From Tipula vernalis (taxonomy: Eukaryota > Arthropoda > Insecta > Diptera > Tipulidae): a DNA stretch of 64,000 bases. The notes under the pieces are model-generated. The model did not search any database, was not told the origin of the DNA, and saw only the letters and a program-made list of their open reading frames with translations. Within the stretch, counting starts at the first letter, position 1. Each line of letters opens with the position of its first letter. This document shows positions 15,300 through 23,458 of this stretch, in pieces. Where the stretch lies: assembly GCA_958295665.1 (NCBI GenBank), contig OY282558.1, positions 28,727,045 to 28,791,044 on the forward strand. Direction: 5' to 3'. The translations under genes and the position numbers were made by a program.

Positions 15300-15308
15300 G
15301 AATCGAAC
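15300..15308 (-). promoter_or_regulatory. B-box-like motif in each S monomer (tentative)
   Basis: The plus-strand gaatcgaac reads GTTCGATTC on the minus strand, which fits the core of the eukaryotic RNA polymerase III B box (GWTCRANNC). It recurs in nearly every S monomer at the same place; this entry marks one example. In L the base pair at one end is changed (gaatcgatt), which breaks the match. I see no convincing A box at the expected spacing upstream on the minus strand, so this may be chance. Confidence 0.2.
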
Positions 15309-15318
15309 TTTCTTCGAA

Positions 15319-15469
15319 ATGTATGGTATAGCAATTACAGGTCTCGTGACCTATCATTTGAGGTATCAAGAACCGCAATCGGAGCACAATTGCAGATTTC
15401 GGATTTTTACAGCTCTGAATCGGCTGAGCTATAGTAAGGTGATTTTCTTCGAATCGAACTTTCTTCGAA
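15319..15469 (+). repeat. Reference short monomer (S, 151 bp)
   Basis: Typical S unit, counted from atgtatgg to the base before the next atgtatgg. In order it holds the start atgtatggtatagcaattac, a 5-bp inverted repeat (aggtc, loop tcgt, gacct), tcatttgaggtatcaag, gaaccgcaatcggagc, the palindrome caattg, gcagatttcggattttta, a second short inverted repeat (agctc...gagct), the junction gctatagtaagg, and two copies of tttcttcgaa 16 bp apart. A common alternative has tttaagg for tttgagg. At 151 bp the unit is close to the length of DNA on one nucleosome core. This is typical of many centromeric satellites, but no chromatin role can be read from sequence alone. Confidence 0.95.
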
Positions 15470-15620
15470 ATGTATGGTATAGCAATTACAGGTCTCGTGA
15501 CCTATCATTTGAGGTATCAAGAACCGCAATCGGAGCACAATTGCAGATTTCGGATTTTTACAGCTCTGAATCGGCTGAGCTATAGTAAGGTGATTTTCTT
15601 CGAATCGAACTTTCTTCGAA

Positions 15621-16534
15621 ATGTATGGTATAGCAATTACAGGTCTCGTGACCTATCATTTAAGGTATCAAGAACCGCAATCGGAGCACAATTGCAGATT
15701 TCGGATTTTTACAGCTCTGAATCGGCTGAGCTATAGTAAGGTGATTTTCTTCGAATCGAACTTTCTTCGAAATGTATGGTATAGCAATTACAGGTCTCGT
15801 GACCTATCATTTGAGGTATCAAGAACCGCAATCGGAGCACAATTGCAGATTTCGGATTTTTACAGTTCTGAATCGGCTGAGCTATAGTAAGGTGATTTTC
15901 TTCGAATCGAACTTTCTTCGAAATGTATGGTATAGCAATTACAGGTCTCGTGACCTATCATTTGAGGTATCAAGAACCGCAATCGGAGCACAATTGCAGA
16001 TTTTGGATTTTTACAGCTCTGAATCGGCTGATCTATATATAGTAAGGTGATTTTCTTCGAATCGAACTTTCTTCGAAATGTATGGTATAACAATTACAAG
16101 TCCCGAGACCTATCATTTGAAGTATCAAGAACCGCAATCGGAGCACAATTGCAGATTTCGGATTTTTACAGCTCTGAATCGGCTGAGCTATAGTAAGGTG
16201 ATTTTCTTCGAATCGAACTTTCTTCGAAATGTATGGTATAGCAATTACAGGTCTCGTGACCTATCATTTGAGGTATCAAGAACCGAAATCGGAGCACAAT
16301 TGCAGATTTCGGATTTTTACAGTTCTGAATCGGCTGAGCTATAGTAAGGTGATTTTCTTCGAATCGAACTTTCTTCGAAATGTATGGTATAGCAATTACA
16401 GGTCTCGTGACCTATCATTTGAGGTATCAAGAACCGCAATCGGAGCACAATTGCAGATTTCGGATTTTTACAGCTCTGAATCGGCTGATCTATATATAGT
16501 AAGGTGATTTTCTTCGAATCGAACTTTCTTCGAA
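15621..16534 (+). repeat. Local 457-bp three-monomer duplication
   Basis: Two successive 457-bp blocks (15621-16077 and 16078-16534), each of 151 + 151 + 155 bp. Both end with the same expanded junction, gctgatctatatatagtaagg, in which the TA repeat is longer by 4 bp. The first monomers differ (plain S against chimera), so the copy is not complete. Confidence 0.65.
16078..16228 (+). repeat. Chimeric monomer: S length with L-type right half
   Basis: The unit has an S flank and no 30-bp segment, but then reads tataacaattacaagtcccgag, which is the L sequence, followed by the private change tttgaagta. It is the opposite combination to the unit at 612. It was copied as part of a 3-monomer duplication (see 16535). 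Confidence 0.8.
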
Positions 16535-16685
16535 ATGTATGGTATAACAATTACAAGTCCCGAGACCTATCATTTGAAGTATCAAGAACCGCAATCGGAG
16601 CACAATTGCAGATTTCGGATTTTTACAGCTCTGAATCGGCTGAGCTATAGTAAGGTGATTTTCTTCGAAACGAACGTTCTTCGAA
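16535..16685 (+). repeat. Second copy of the S/L chimeric monomer
   Basis: Has the same marker combination as the unit at 16078, including tttgaagta, 457 bp downstream. Confidence 0.8.
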
Positions 16686-16847
16686 ATGTATGGTATAGCA
16701 ATTACAGGTCTCGTGACCTATCATTTGAGGTATCAAGAACCGCAATCGGAGCACAATTGCAGATTTCGGATTTTTACAGCTCTGAATCGGCTGAGCTATA
16801 GTAAGGTGATTTTCTTCGAATCGAACTTCGATTTTCATTTCTTCGAA
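16686..16847 (+). repeat. S monomer with an 11-bp insertion
   Basis: Spacing to the next unit is 162 bp instead of 151. The extra bases, cgattttcatt at 16829-16839, split the usual gaactttcttcg. They resemble the L flank (cgatttttct), so they may be a trace of template switching between L and S. Confidence 0.75.
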
Positions 16848-18696
16848 ATGTATGGTATAGCAATTACAGGTCTCGTGACCTATCATTTAAGGTATCAAGA
16901 ACCACAATCGGAGCACAATTGCAGATTTCGGATTTTTACAGCTCTGAATCGGCTGAGCTATATAGAAAGGTGATTTTCTTCGAATCGATTTTTCTGTGAA
17001 ATGTATGGAAATAATCAACTAATTTTAATGCGGTTTGGCATAACATTTACAAGTCCCGAGACCTATCATTTGAGGTATCAAGAACCGCAATCGGAGCACA
17101 ATTGCAGATTTCGGATTTTTACAGCTCTGAATCGGCTGAGCTATAGTAAGGTGATTTTCTTCGAATCGAACTTTCTTCGAAATGTATGGTATAGCAATTA
17201 CAGGTCTCGTGACCTATCATTTGAGGTATCAAGAACCGCAATCGGAGCACAATTGCAGATTTCGGATTTTTACAGCTCTGAATCGGCTGAGCTATAGTAA
17301 GGTGATTTTCTTCGAATCGAACTTTCTTCGAAATGTATGGTATAGCAATTACAGGTCTCGTGACCTATCATTTGAGGTATCAAGAACCGCAATCGGAGCA
17401 CAATTGCAAATTTCGGATTTTTACAGCTCTGAATCGGCTGAGCTATAGTAAGGTGATTTTCTTCGAATCGAACTTTCTTTGATATGTATGGTATAGCAAT
17501 TACAGGTCTTGTGACCTATCATTTAAGGTATCAAGAACCGCAATCGGAGCACAATTGCAGATTTCGGATTTTTACAGCTCTGAATCGGCTGAGCTATAGT
17601 AAGGTGATTTTCTTCGAATCGAACTTTCTTCGAAATGTATGGTATAGAAATTACAGGTCTCGTGACCTATCATTTGAGGTATCAAGAACCGCAATCGGAG
17701 CACAATTGCAGATTTCGGATTTTTACAGCTCTGAATCGGCTGAGCTATAGTAAGGTGATTTTCTTCGAATCGAACTTTCTTCGAAATGTATGGTATAGCA
17801 ATTACAGGTCTCGTGACCTATCATTTAAGGTATCAAGAACCGCAATCGGAGCACAATTGCAGATTTCGGATTTTTACAGCTCTGAATCGGCTAGGCTATA
17901 GTAAGGTGATTTTCTTCGAATCGATTTTTCTGTGAAATGTATGGAAATAATCAACCAATTTTAATGCGGTTTGGCATAACAATTACAAGTCCCGAGACCT
18001 ATCATTTGAGGTATCAAGAACCGCAATCGGAGCAAAATTGCAAATTTCGGATTTTTACAGCTCTGAATCGGCTGAGCTATAGTAAGGTGATTTTCTTCGA
18101 ATCGAACTTTCTTCGAAATGTATGGTATAGCAATTACAGGTCTCGTGACCTATCATTTGAGGTATCAAGAACCGCAATCGGAGCACAATTGCAGATTTCG
18201 GATTTTTACAGCTCTGAATCGGCTGAGCTATAGTAAGGTGATTTTCTTCGAATCGAACTTTCTTCGAAATGTATGGTATAGCAATTACAGGTCTTGTGAC
18301 CTATCATTTGAGGTATCAAGAACCGCAATTGGAGCACAATTGCAGATTTCGGATTTTTACAGCTCTGAATCGGCTGAGCTATAGTAAGGTGATTTTCTTC
18401 GAATCGAACTTTCTTCGAAATGTATGGTATAGCAATTACAGGTCTCGTGACCTATCATTTGAGGTATCAAGAACCGCAATCGGAGCACAATTGCAGATTT
18501 CGGATTTTTACAGCTCTGAATCGGCTGAGCTATAGTAAGGTGATTTTCTTCGAATCGATTTTTCTGTGAAATGTATGGAAATAATCAACCAATTTTAATG
18601 CGGTTTCGGATAACAATTACAAGTCCCGAGACCTATCATTTGAGGTATCAAGAACGGCAATCGGAGCACAATTGCAGATTTCGGATTTTTACAGCT

Positions 18697-18703
18697 CTGA
18701 ATC
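18697..18703 (+). repeat. Left target-site duplication (ctgaatc)
   Basis: Last seven satellite bases before the insertion. They are identical to the first seven satellite bases after it at 19156-19162. In uninterrupted monomers this heptamer occurs once at this position. Confidence 0.8.
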
Positions 18704-18756
18704 TAGTTAAGTAATTTATTTATTTTATTGGGCACTTTTGAATTTACATAGTTTTT

Positions 18757-18802
18757 GGCACACTCTATTTTGAGCATCAGCTCATTCGTAATAGAGTGCA
18801 CC
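18757..18802. repeat. Imperfect inverted repeat in the insertion
   Basis: A 13-bp left arm ggcacactctatt (18757-18769) pairs with aatagagtgcacc (18790-18802) at 11 of 13 positions. Nested between them is a perfect 4-bp stem, gagc at 18772-18775 and gctc at 18780-18783. A cruciform or RNA hairpin is possible. Function unknown. Confidence 0.6.
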
Positions 18803-18820
18803 AAAAAAAAGCTGGAACAC

Positions 18821-18846
18821 AAAAAAAAAAAAAAAAAAAAAAAAAA
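18821..18846. repeat. A26 homopolymer run
   Basis: Twenty-six consecutive A on the plus strand inside the insertion. It could be an internal poly(A) tract, or the boundary of a first element within a composite insertion. Homopolymer length is also error-prone in long-read assemblies. Confidence 0.85.
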
Positions 18847-18975
18847 TACAGCAACACTTTCACCAGTAGCAGCGCTAATTCCTAGCCTCACTTGAGTCTT
18901 TGCTTGAAAAAAGTATACACATCAGCTTCTTTTGGCTTCACTCGATCATTGCCCTTGAGCCTCAAACTTTACCGA

Positions 18976-19001
18976 ACTTATAAGAAAATGACTTATAAGA
19001 A
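18976..19001 (+). repeat. Short direct repeat in the insertion
   Basis: acttataagaa occurs twice, at 18976-18986 and 18991-19001, 15 bp apart. Each copy contains the palindrome cttataag. Confidence 0.7.
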
Positions 19002-19053
19002 TGAACCTTTTCTGTTAGTTTTCGGGATGATATCTGCATGGCTCCAGCGTTGA

Positions 19054-19071
19054 CGTAAATTTTGATTTACG
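19054..19071. repeat. Small inverted repeat in the insertion
   Basis: cgtaaat (19054-19060) and atttacg (19065-19071) form perfect 7-bp arms around a 4-base loop, followed directly by the A10-TT-A11 tract. The layout superficially resembles a hairpin followed by a homopolymer, but nothing shows that it acts as a terminator. Confidence 0.55.
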
Positions 19072-19155
19072 ACAAAAAAAAAATTAAAAAAAAAAATGAT
19101 TTTCAGAAAAAAACACGTCCACTGGCGTGAAAGTCAAGGCCTACTCCCCCTTCTA

Positions 19156-19162
19156 CTGAATC
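19156..19162 (+). repeat. Right target-site duplication (ctgaatc)
   Basis: Second copy of the heptamer. The paralogous uninterrupted segments at 26209-26215 and 27598-27604 have a single copy. The offsets to 27598 are 8901 bp on the left side of the insertion and 8442 bp on the right, a difference of 459 = 452 + 7. Confidence 0.8.
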
Positions 19163-20297
19163 GGCTGAGCTATAGTAAGGTGATTTTCTTCGAATCGAAC
19201 TTTCTTCGAAATGTATGGTATAGCAATTACAGGTCTCGTGACCTATCATTTGAGGTATCAAGAACCGCAATCGGAGCACAATTGCAGATTTCGGGTTTTT
19301 ACAGCTCTGAATCGGCTGAGCTATAGTAAGGTGATTTTCTTCGAATCGAACTTTCTTCGAAATGTATGGTATAGCAATTACAGGTCTCGTGACCTATCAT
19401 TTGAGGTATCAAGAACCGCAATCGGAGCACAATTGCAGATTTTGGATTTTTACAGCTCTGAATCGGCTGAGCTATAGTAAGGTGATTTTCTTCGAATCGA
19501 ACGGTCTTCGAAATGTATGGTATAGCAATTACAGGTCTCGTGACCTATCATTTGAGGTATCAAGAACCGCAATCGGACCACAATTGCAGATTTTGGATTT
19601 TTACAGCTCTGAATCGGCTGAGCTATAGTAAGGTGATTTTCTTCGAATCGAACTTTCTTCGAAATGTATGGTATAGCAATTACAGGTCTCGTGACCTATC
19701 ATTTGAGGTATCAAGAACCGCAATCGGAGCACAATTGCAGATTTCGGATTTTTACAGCTCTGAATCGGCTGAGCTATAGTAAGGTGATTTTCTTCGAATC
19801 GAACTTTCTTCGAAATGTATGGTATAGCAATTACAGGTCTCGTGACCTATCATTTGAGGTATCAAGAACCGCAATTGGAGCACAATTGCAGATTTCGAAT
19901 TTTTACAGCTCTGAATCGGCTGAGCTATAGTAAGGTGATTTTCTTCGAATCGAACTTTCTTCGAAATGTATTGTATAGCAATTACAGGTCTCGTGACCTA
20001 TCATTTGAGGTATCAAGAACCGCAATCGGAGCACAATTGCAGATTTCGGATTTTTACAGCTCTGAATCGGCTGAGCTATAGTAAGGTGATTTTCTTCGAA
20101 TCGATTTTTCTGTGAAATGTATGGAAATAATCAACCAATTTTAATGCGGTTTGGCATAACAATTACAAGTCCCGAGACCTATCATTTGAGGTATCAAGAA
20201 CGGCAATCGGAGCACAATTGCAGATTTCGGATTTTTACAGCTCTGAATCGGCTGAGCTATAGTAAGGTGATTTTCTTCGAATCGAACTTTCTTCGAA

Positions 20298-20448
20298 ATT
20301 TATGGTATAGCAATTACAGGTCTCGTGACCTATCATTTGAGGTATCAAGAACCGCAATCGGAGCACAATTGCAGATTTCGGATTTTTACAGCTCTGAATC
20401 GGCTGAGCTATAGTAAGGTGATTTTCTTCGAATCGATTTTTCTGTGAA
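20298..20448 (+). repeat. fl-type S monomer (aatttatgg start)
   Basis: An S monomer whose start reads cgaaatttatgg instead of cgaaatgtatgg. Such units often lie directly after an L monomer, for example at 20298, 21741, 28740, 32180, 45318 and 54881. Some follow an L monomer shortened by 3 bp at the junction, for example 21409, 23308, 30458, 31848 and 36217. A variant with an extra change (aatttatagtatag) appears at 25026, 33747 and 34680. The L+fl pair behaves as a unit that has been copied together. Confidence 0.8.
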
Positions 20449-21891
20449 ATGTATGGAAATAATCAACCAATTTTAATGCGGTTTGGCATAATAATTACAA
20501 GTCCCGAGACCTATCATTTGACGTATCAAGAACCGCAATCGGAGCACAATTGCAAATTTCGGATTTTTACAGCTCTGAATCGGCTGAGCTATAGTAAGGT
20601 GATTTTCTTCGAATCGAACTTTCTTCGAAATGTATGGTATAGCAATTACAGGTCTCGTGACCTATCATTTGAGGTATCAAGAACCGCAATCGGAGCACAA
20701 TTGCAGATTTCGGATTTTTACAGCTCTGAATCGGCTGAGCTGTAAGGTGATTTTCTTCGAATCGAACTTTCTTCGAAATGTATGGTATAGCAATTACAGG
20801 TCTCGTGACCTATCATTTGAGGTATCAAGAACCGCAATCGGAGCACAATTGCAGATTTCGGATTTTTACAGCTCTGAATCGGCTGAGCTATAGTAAGGTG
20901 ATTTTCTTCGAATCGAACTTTCTTCGAAATGTATGGTATAGCAATTACAGGTCTCGTGACCTATCATTTGAGGTATCAAGAACCGCAATCGGAGCACAAT
21001 TGCAGATTTCGGATTTTTACAGCTCTGAATCGGCTGAGCTATAGTAAGGTGATTTTCTTCGAATCGAACTTTCTTCGAAATGTATGGTATAGCAATTACA
21101 GGTCTCGTGACCTATCATTTGAGGTATCAAGAACCGCAATCGGAGCACAATTGCAGATTTCGGATTTTTACAGCTCTGAATCGGCTGAGCTATAGTAAGG
21201 TGATTTTCTTCGAATCGATTTTTCTGTGAAATGTATGGAAATAATCAACCAATTTTAATGCGGTTTGGCATAACAATTACAAGTCCCGAGACCCATCATT
21301 TGAGGTATAGAGAACGGCAATCGGAGCACAATTGCAGATTTCGGATTTTTACAGCTCTGAATCGGCTGAGCTGTAAGGTGATTTTCTTCGAATCGAACTT
21401 TCTTCGAAATTTATGGTATAGCAATTACAGGTCTCGTGACCTATCATTTGAGGTATCAAGAACCGCAATCGGAGCACAATTGCAGATTTCGGATTTTTAC
21501 AGCTCTGAATCGGCTGAGCTATAGTAAGGTGATTTTCTTCGAATCGATTTTTCTGTGAAATGTATGGAAATAATCAACCAATTTTAATGCGGTTTGGCAT
21601 AACAATTACAAGTCCCGAGACCTATCATTTGAGGTATCAAGAACGGCAATCGGAGCACAATTGCAGATTTCGGATTTTTACAGCTCTGAATCGGCTGAGC
21701 TATAGTAAGGTGATTTTCTTCGAATCGAACTTTCTTCGAAATTTATGGTATAGCAATTACAGGTCTCGTGACCTATCATTTGAGGTATCAAGAACCGCAA
21801 TCGGAGCACAATTGCAGATTTCGGATTTTTACAGCTCTGAATTGGCTGAGCTATAGTAAGGTGATTTTCTTCGAATCGATTTTTCTGTGAA

Positions 21892-22072
21892 ATGTATGGA
21901 AATAATCAACCAATTTTAATGCGGTTTGGCATAACAATTACAAGTCCCGAGACCTATCATTTGAGGTATCAAGAACCGCAATCGGAGCACAATTGCAGAT
22001 TTCGGATTTTTACAGCTCTGAATCGGCTGAGCTATAGTAAGGTGATTTTCTTCGAATCGAACTTTCTTCGAA
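21892..22072 (+). repeat. Reference long monomer (L, 181 bp)
   Basis: Typical L unit. Against S it has a net 30 extra bases directly after atgtatgg, starting aaataatcaacc and running through attttaatgcggtttggc, followed by ataacaattacaagtcccgag where S has tatagcaattacaggtctcg. Just upstream of its start, L has cgatttttctgtgaaatg where S has cgaactttcttcgaaatg. These differences travel together in most L monomers, so L is a distinct sub-family, not a sporadic insertion. About 66 L units occur in the window, usually singly, separated by 1 to 23 S units. In two places (51106/51287 and 57837/58018, and again at 60492/60673) two L units are adjacent. Confidence 0.94.
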
Positions 22073-22223
22073 ATGTATGGTATAGCAATTACAGGTCTCG
22101 TGACCTATCATTTGAGGTATCAAGAACCGCAATCGGAGCACAATTGCAGATTTCGGATTTTTACAGCTCTGAATCGGCTGAGCTATAGTAAGGTGATTTT
22201 CTTCGAATCGAACTTTCTTCGAT

Positions 22224-22374
22224 ATGTATGGTATAGCAATTACAGGTCTTGTGACCTATCATTTAAGGTATCAAGAACCGCAATCGGAGCACAATTGCAG
22301 ATTTCGGATTTTTACAGCTCTGAATCGGCAGAGCTATAGTAAGGTGATTTTCTTCGAATCGAACTTTCTTCGAA
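22224..22374 (+). repeat. Y-type S monomer (linked-marker sub-type)
   Basis: An S monomer defined by co-occurring changes: cgatatgtatgg at its start (usual cgaaatg), cttgtgacc (usual ctcgtgacc), tttaagg, and very often ggcagagc at its end (usual ggctgagc). Similar units start near 22828, 23942, 24697, 29374, 29978, 30764, 31217, 32663, 33418, 35737, 36476, 38043, 38647, 39251, 39553, 40157, 41999, 44684, 46254, 47190, 49086, 50022, 54247, 55817 and 56753. Partial forms lie at 17484, 25479, 26868 and 34200. The sub-type is absent from most of the first 17 kb and from the last 7 kb, so it arose and spread within the central block. Confidence 0.85.
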
Positions 22375-23458
22375 ATGTATGGTATAGCAATTACAGGTCT
22401 CGTGACCTATCATTTGAGGTATCAAGAACCGCAATCGGAGCACAATTGCAGATTTCGGATTTTTACAGCTCTGAATCGGCTGAGCTATAGTAAGGTGATT
22501 TTCTTCGAATCGAACTTTCTTCGAAATGTATGGTATAGCAATTACAGGTCTCGTGACCTATCATTTGAGGTATCAAGAACCGCAATCGGAGCACAATTGC
22601 AGATTTCGGATTTTTACAGCTCTGAATCGGCTGAGCTATAGTAAGGTGATTTTCTTCGAATCGAACTTTCTTCGAAATGTATGGTATAGCAATTACAGGT
22701 CTCGTGACCTATCATTTGAGGTATCAAGAACCGCAATCGGAGCACAATTGCAGATTTCGGATTTTTACAGCTCTGAATCGGCTGAGCTATAGTAAGGTGA
22801 TTTTCTTCGAATCGAACTTTTTTCGATATGTATGGTATAGCAATTACAGGTCTTGTGACCTATCATTTAAGGTATCAAGAACCGCAATCGGAGCACAATT
22901 GCAGATTTCGGATTTTTACAGCTCTGAATCGGCAGAGCTATAGTAAGGTGATTTTCTTCGAATCGAACTTTCTTCGAAATGTATGGTATAGCAATTACAG
23001 GTCTCGTGACCTATCATTTGAGGTATCAAGAACCGCAATCGGAGCACAATTGCAGATTTCGGATTTTTACAGCTCTGAATCGGCTGAGCTATAGTAAGGT
23101 GATTTTCTTCGAATCGATTTTTCTGTGAAATGTATGGAAATAATCAACCAATTTTAATGCGGTTTGGCACAACAATTACAAGTCCCGAGACCCATCATTT
23201 GAGGTATAGAGAACGGCAATCGGAGCACAATTGCAGATTTCGGATTTTTACAGCTCTGAATCGGCTGAGCTGTAAGGTGATTTTCTTCGAATCGAACTTT
23301 CTTCGAAATTTATGGTATAGCAATTACAGGTCTCGTGACCTATCATTTGAGGTATCAAGAACCGCAATCGGAGCACAATTGCAGATTTCGGATTTTTACA
23401 GCTCTGAATCGGCTGAGCTATAGTAAGGTGATTTTCTTCGAATCGAACTTTCTTCGAA

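Larger units (their letters stand above)
1..18703 (+). repeat. Satellite DNA array, left (heterogeneous) part
   Basis: Uninterrupted head-to-tail tandem repeat of a 151-bp monomer with scattered 181-bp long monomers; the first monomer is cut by the window edge. Recognisable segments of each unit are ttcttcgaatcgaac, atgtatggtatagc, aggtctcgtgacctatcatt, gaaccgcaatcggagc and cagctctgaatcggctgagc. Long monomers start near 280, 612, 1695, 2933, 4922, 5554, 8901, 9532, 10620, 12004, 12634, 13568, 14204, 14687, 17001, 17937 and 18571. This part holds more private substitutions and junction indels than the right part, for example gctgtaagtg near 1506, 8713 and 11816, and accgaaatcgg near 6540, 6690, 11155 and 15224. 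There is no gene here: the open frames are 88-101 residues of the same repeat peptide, end at the same junction stop, and recur in every monomer. The family is not recognised. Eukaryotic satellite status is inferred from the repeat architecture. Confidence 0.97.
18704..19155. mobile_element. Non-satellite insertion, 452 bp, possible retroposon or other transposed fragment
   Basis: The satellite breaks off within ctgaatc and resumes with ctgaatc 452 bp later. Removing the insert and one ctgaatc restores a perfect monomer. The insert shares no satellite sequence and is A-rich, with a run of 26 A (18821-18846) and A10-TT-A11 (19074-19096). Its left end, read on the minus strand, holds two AATAAA motifs (18715-18720 and 18724-18729) in an A-rich tail-like tract, which would suit a retroposon inserted in minus orientation. 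The ends are TAG...CTA only, so no real terminal inverted repeat is seen. No transposase or reverse transcriptase coding is present, and I found no clear polymerase III A and B boxes. A 62-residue minus-strand frame across the poly-T run is phenylalanine-rich noise. Insertion is well supported; the element class is not known. Confidence 0.8.
18118..20448 (+). repeat. Segment duplicate carrying the insertion (pairs with 27019)
   Basis: Contains cttgtgacc plus caattgg, the L unit with the private change gcggtttcggataac, the 452-bp insertion, and after it gggtttttacag, gattttgg, cgaacggtcttcg, atgtattgtatag and an L+fl pair. The same order is found at 27019-28890 without the insertion. Confidence 0.85.
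21560..23458 (+). repeat. Segment duplicate (pairs with 28559)
   Basis: Monomer order L, fl, L, S, Y, S, S, S, Y, S, L (with acccatcatttgaggtatagag), fl. The same order occurs at 28559-30608, with one extra S unit inserted before the first Y; the offset changes from 6999 to 7150 bp. Confidence 0.8.

Noticed and set aside
18703..18891. A 62-residue minus-strand frame in the insertion
   Set aside because: Its core is a phenylalanine run translated from the poly-T complement of A26. Nothing suggests a protein.
19054..19096. Intrinsic terminator (7-bp stem then homopolymer)
   Set aside because: The homopolymer is A on the plus strand, the stem is AT-rich and there is no gene upstream. The eukaryotic satellite context makes a bacterial-type terminator meaningless here.
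18704..19155. DNA transposon or MITE with terminal inverted repeats
   Set aside because: Only three bases (TAG...CTA) are inverted at the ends; beyond that the ends do not match. The 7-bp direct repeat alone does not define a family.
19096..19326. A 76-residue plus-strand frame crossing the insertion's right end
   Set aside because: It starts in the A-rich tail of the insertion and continues into satellite sequence, a chance fusion.
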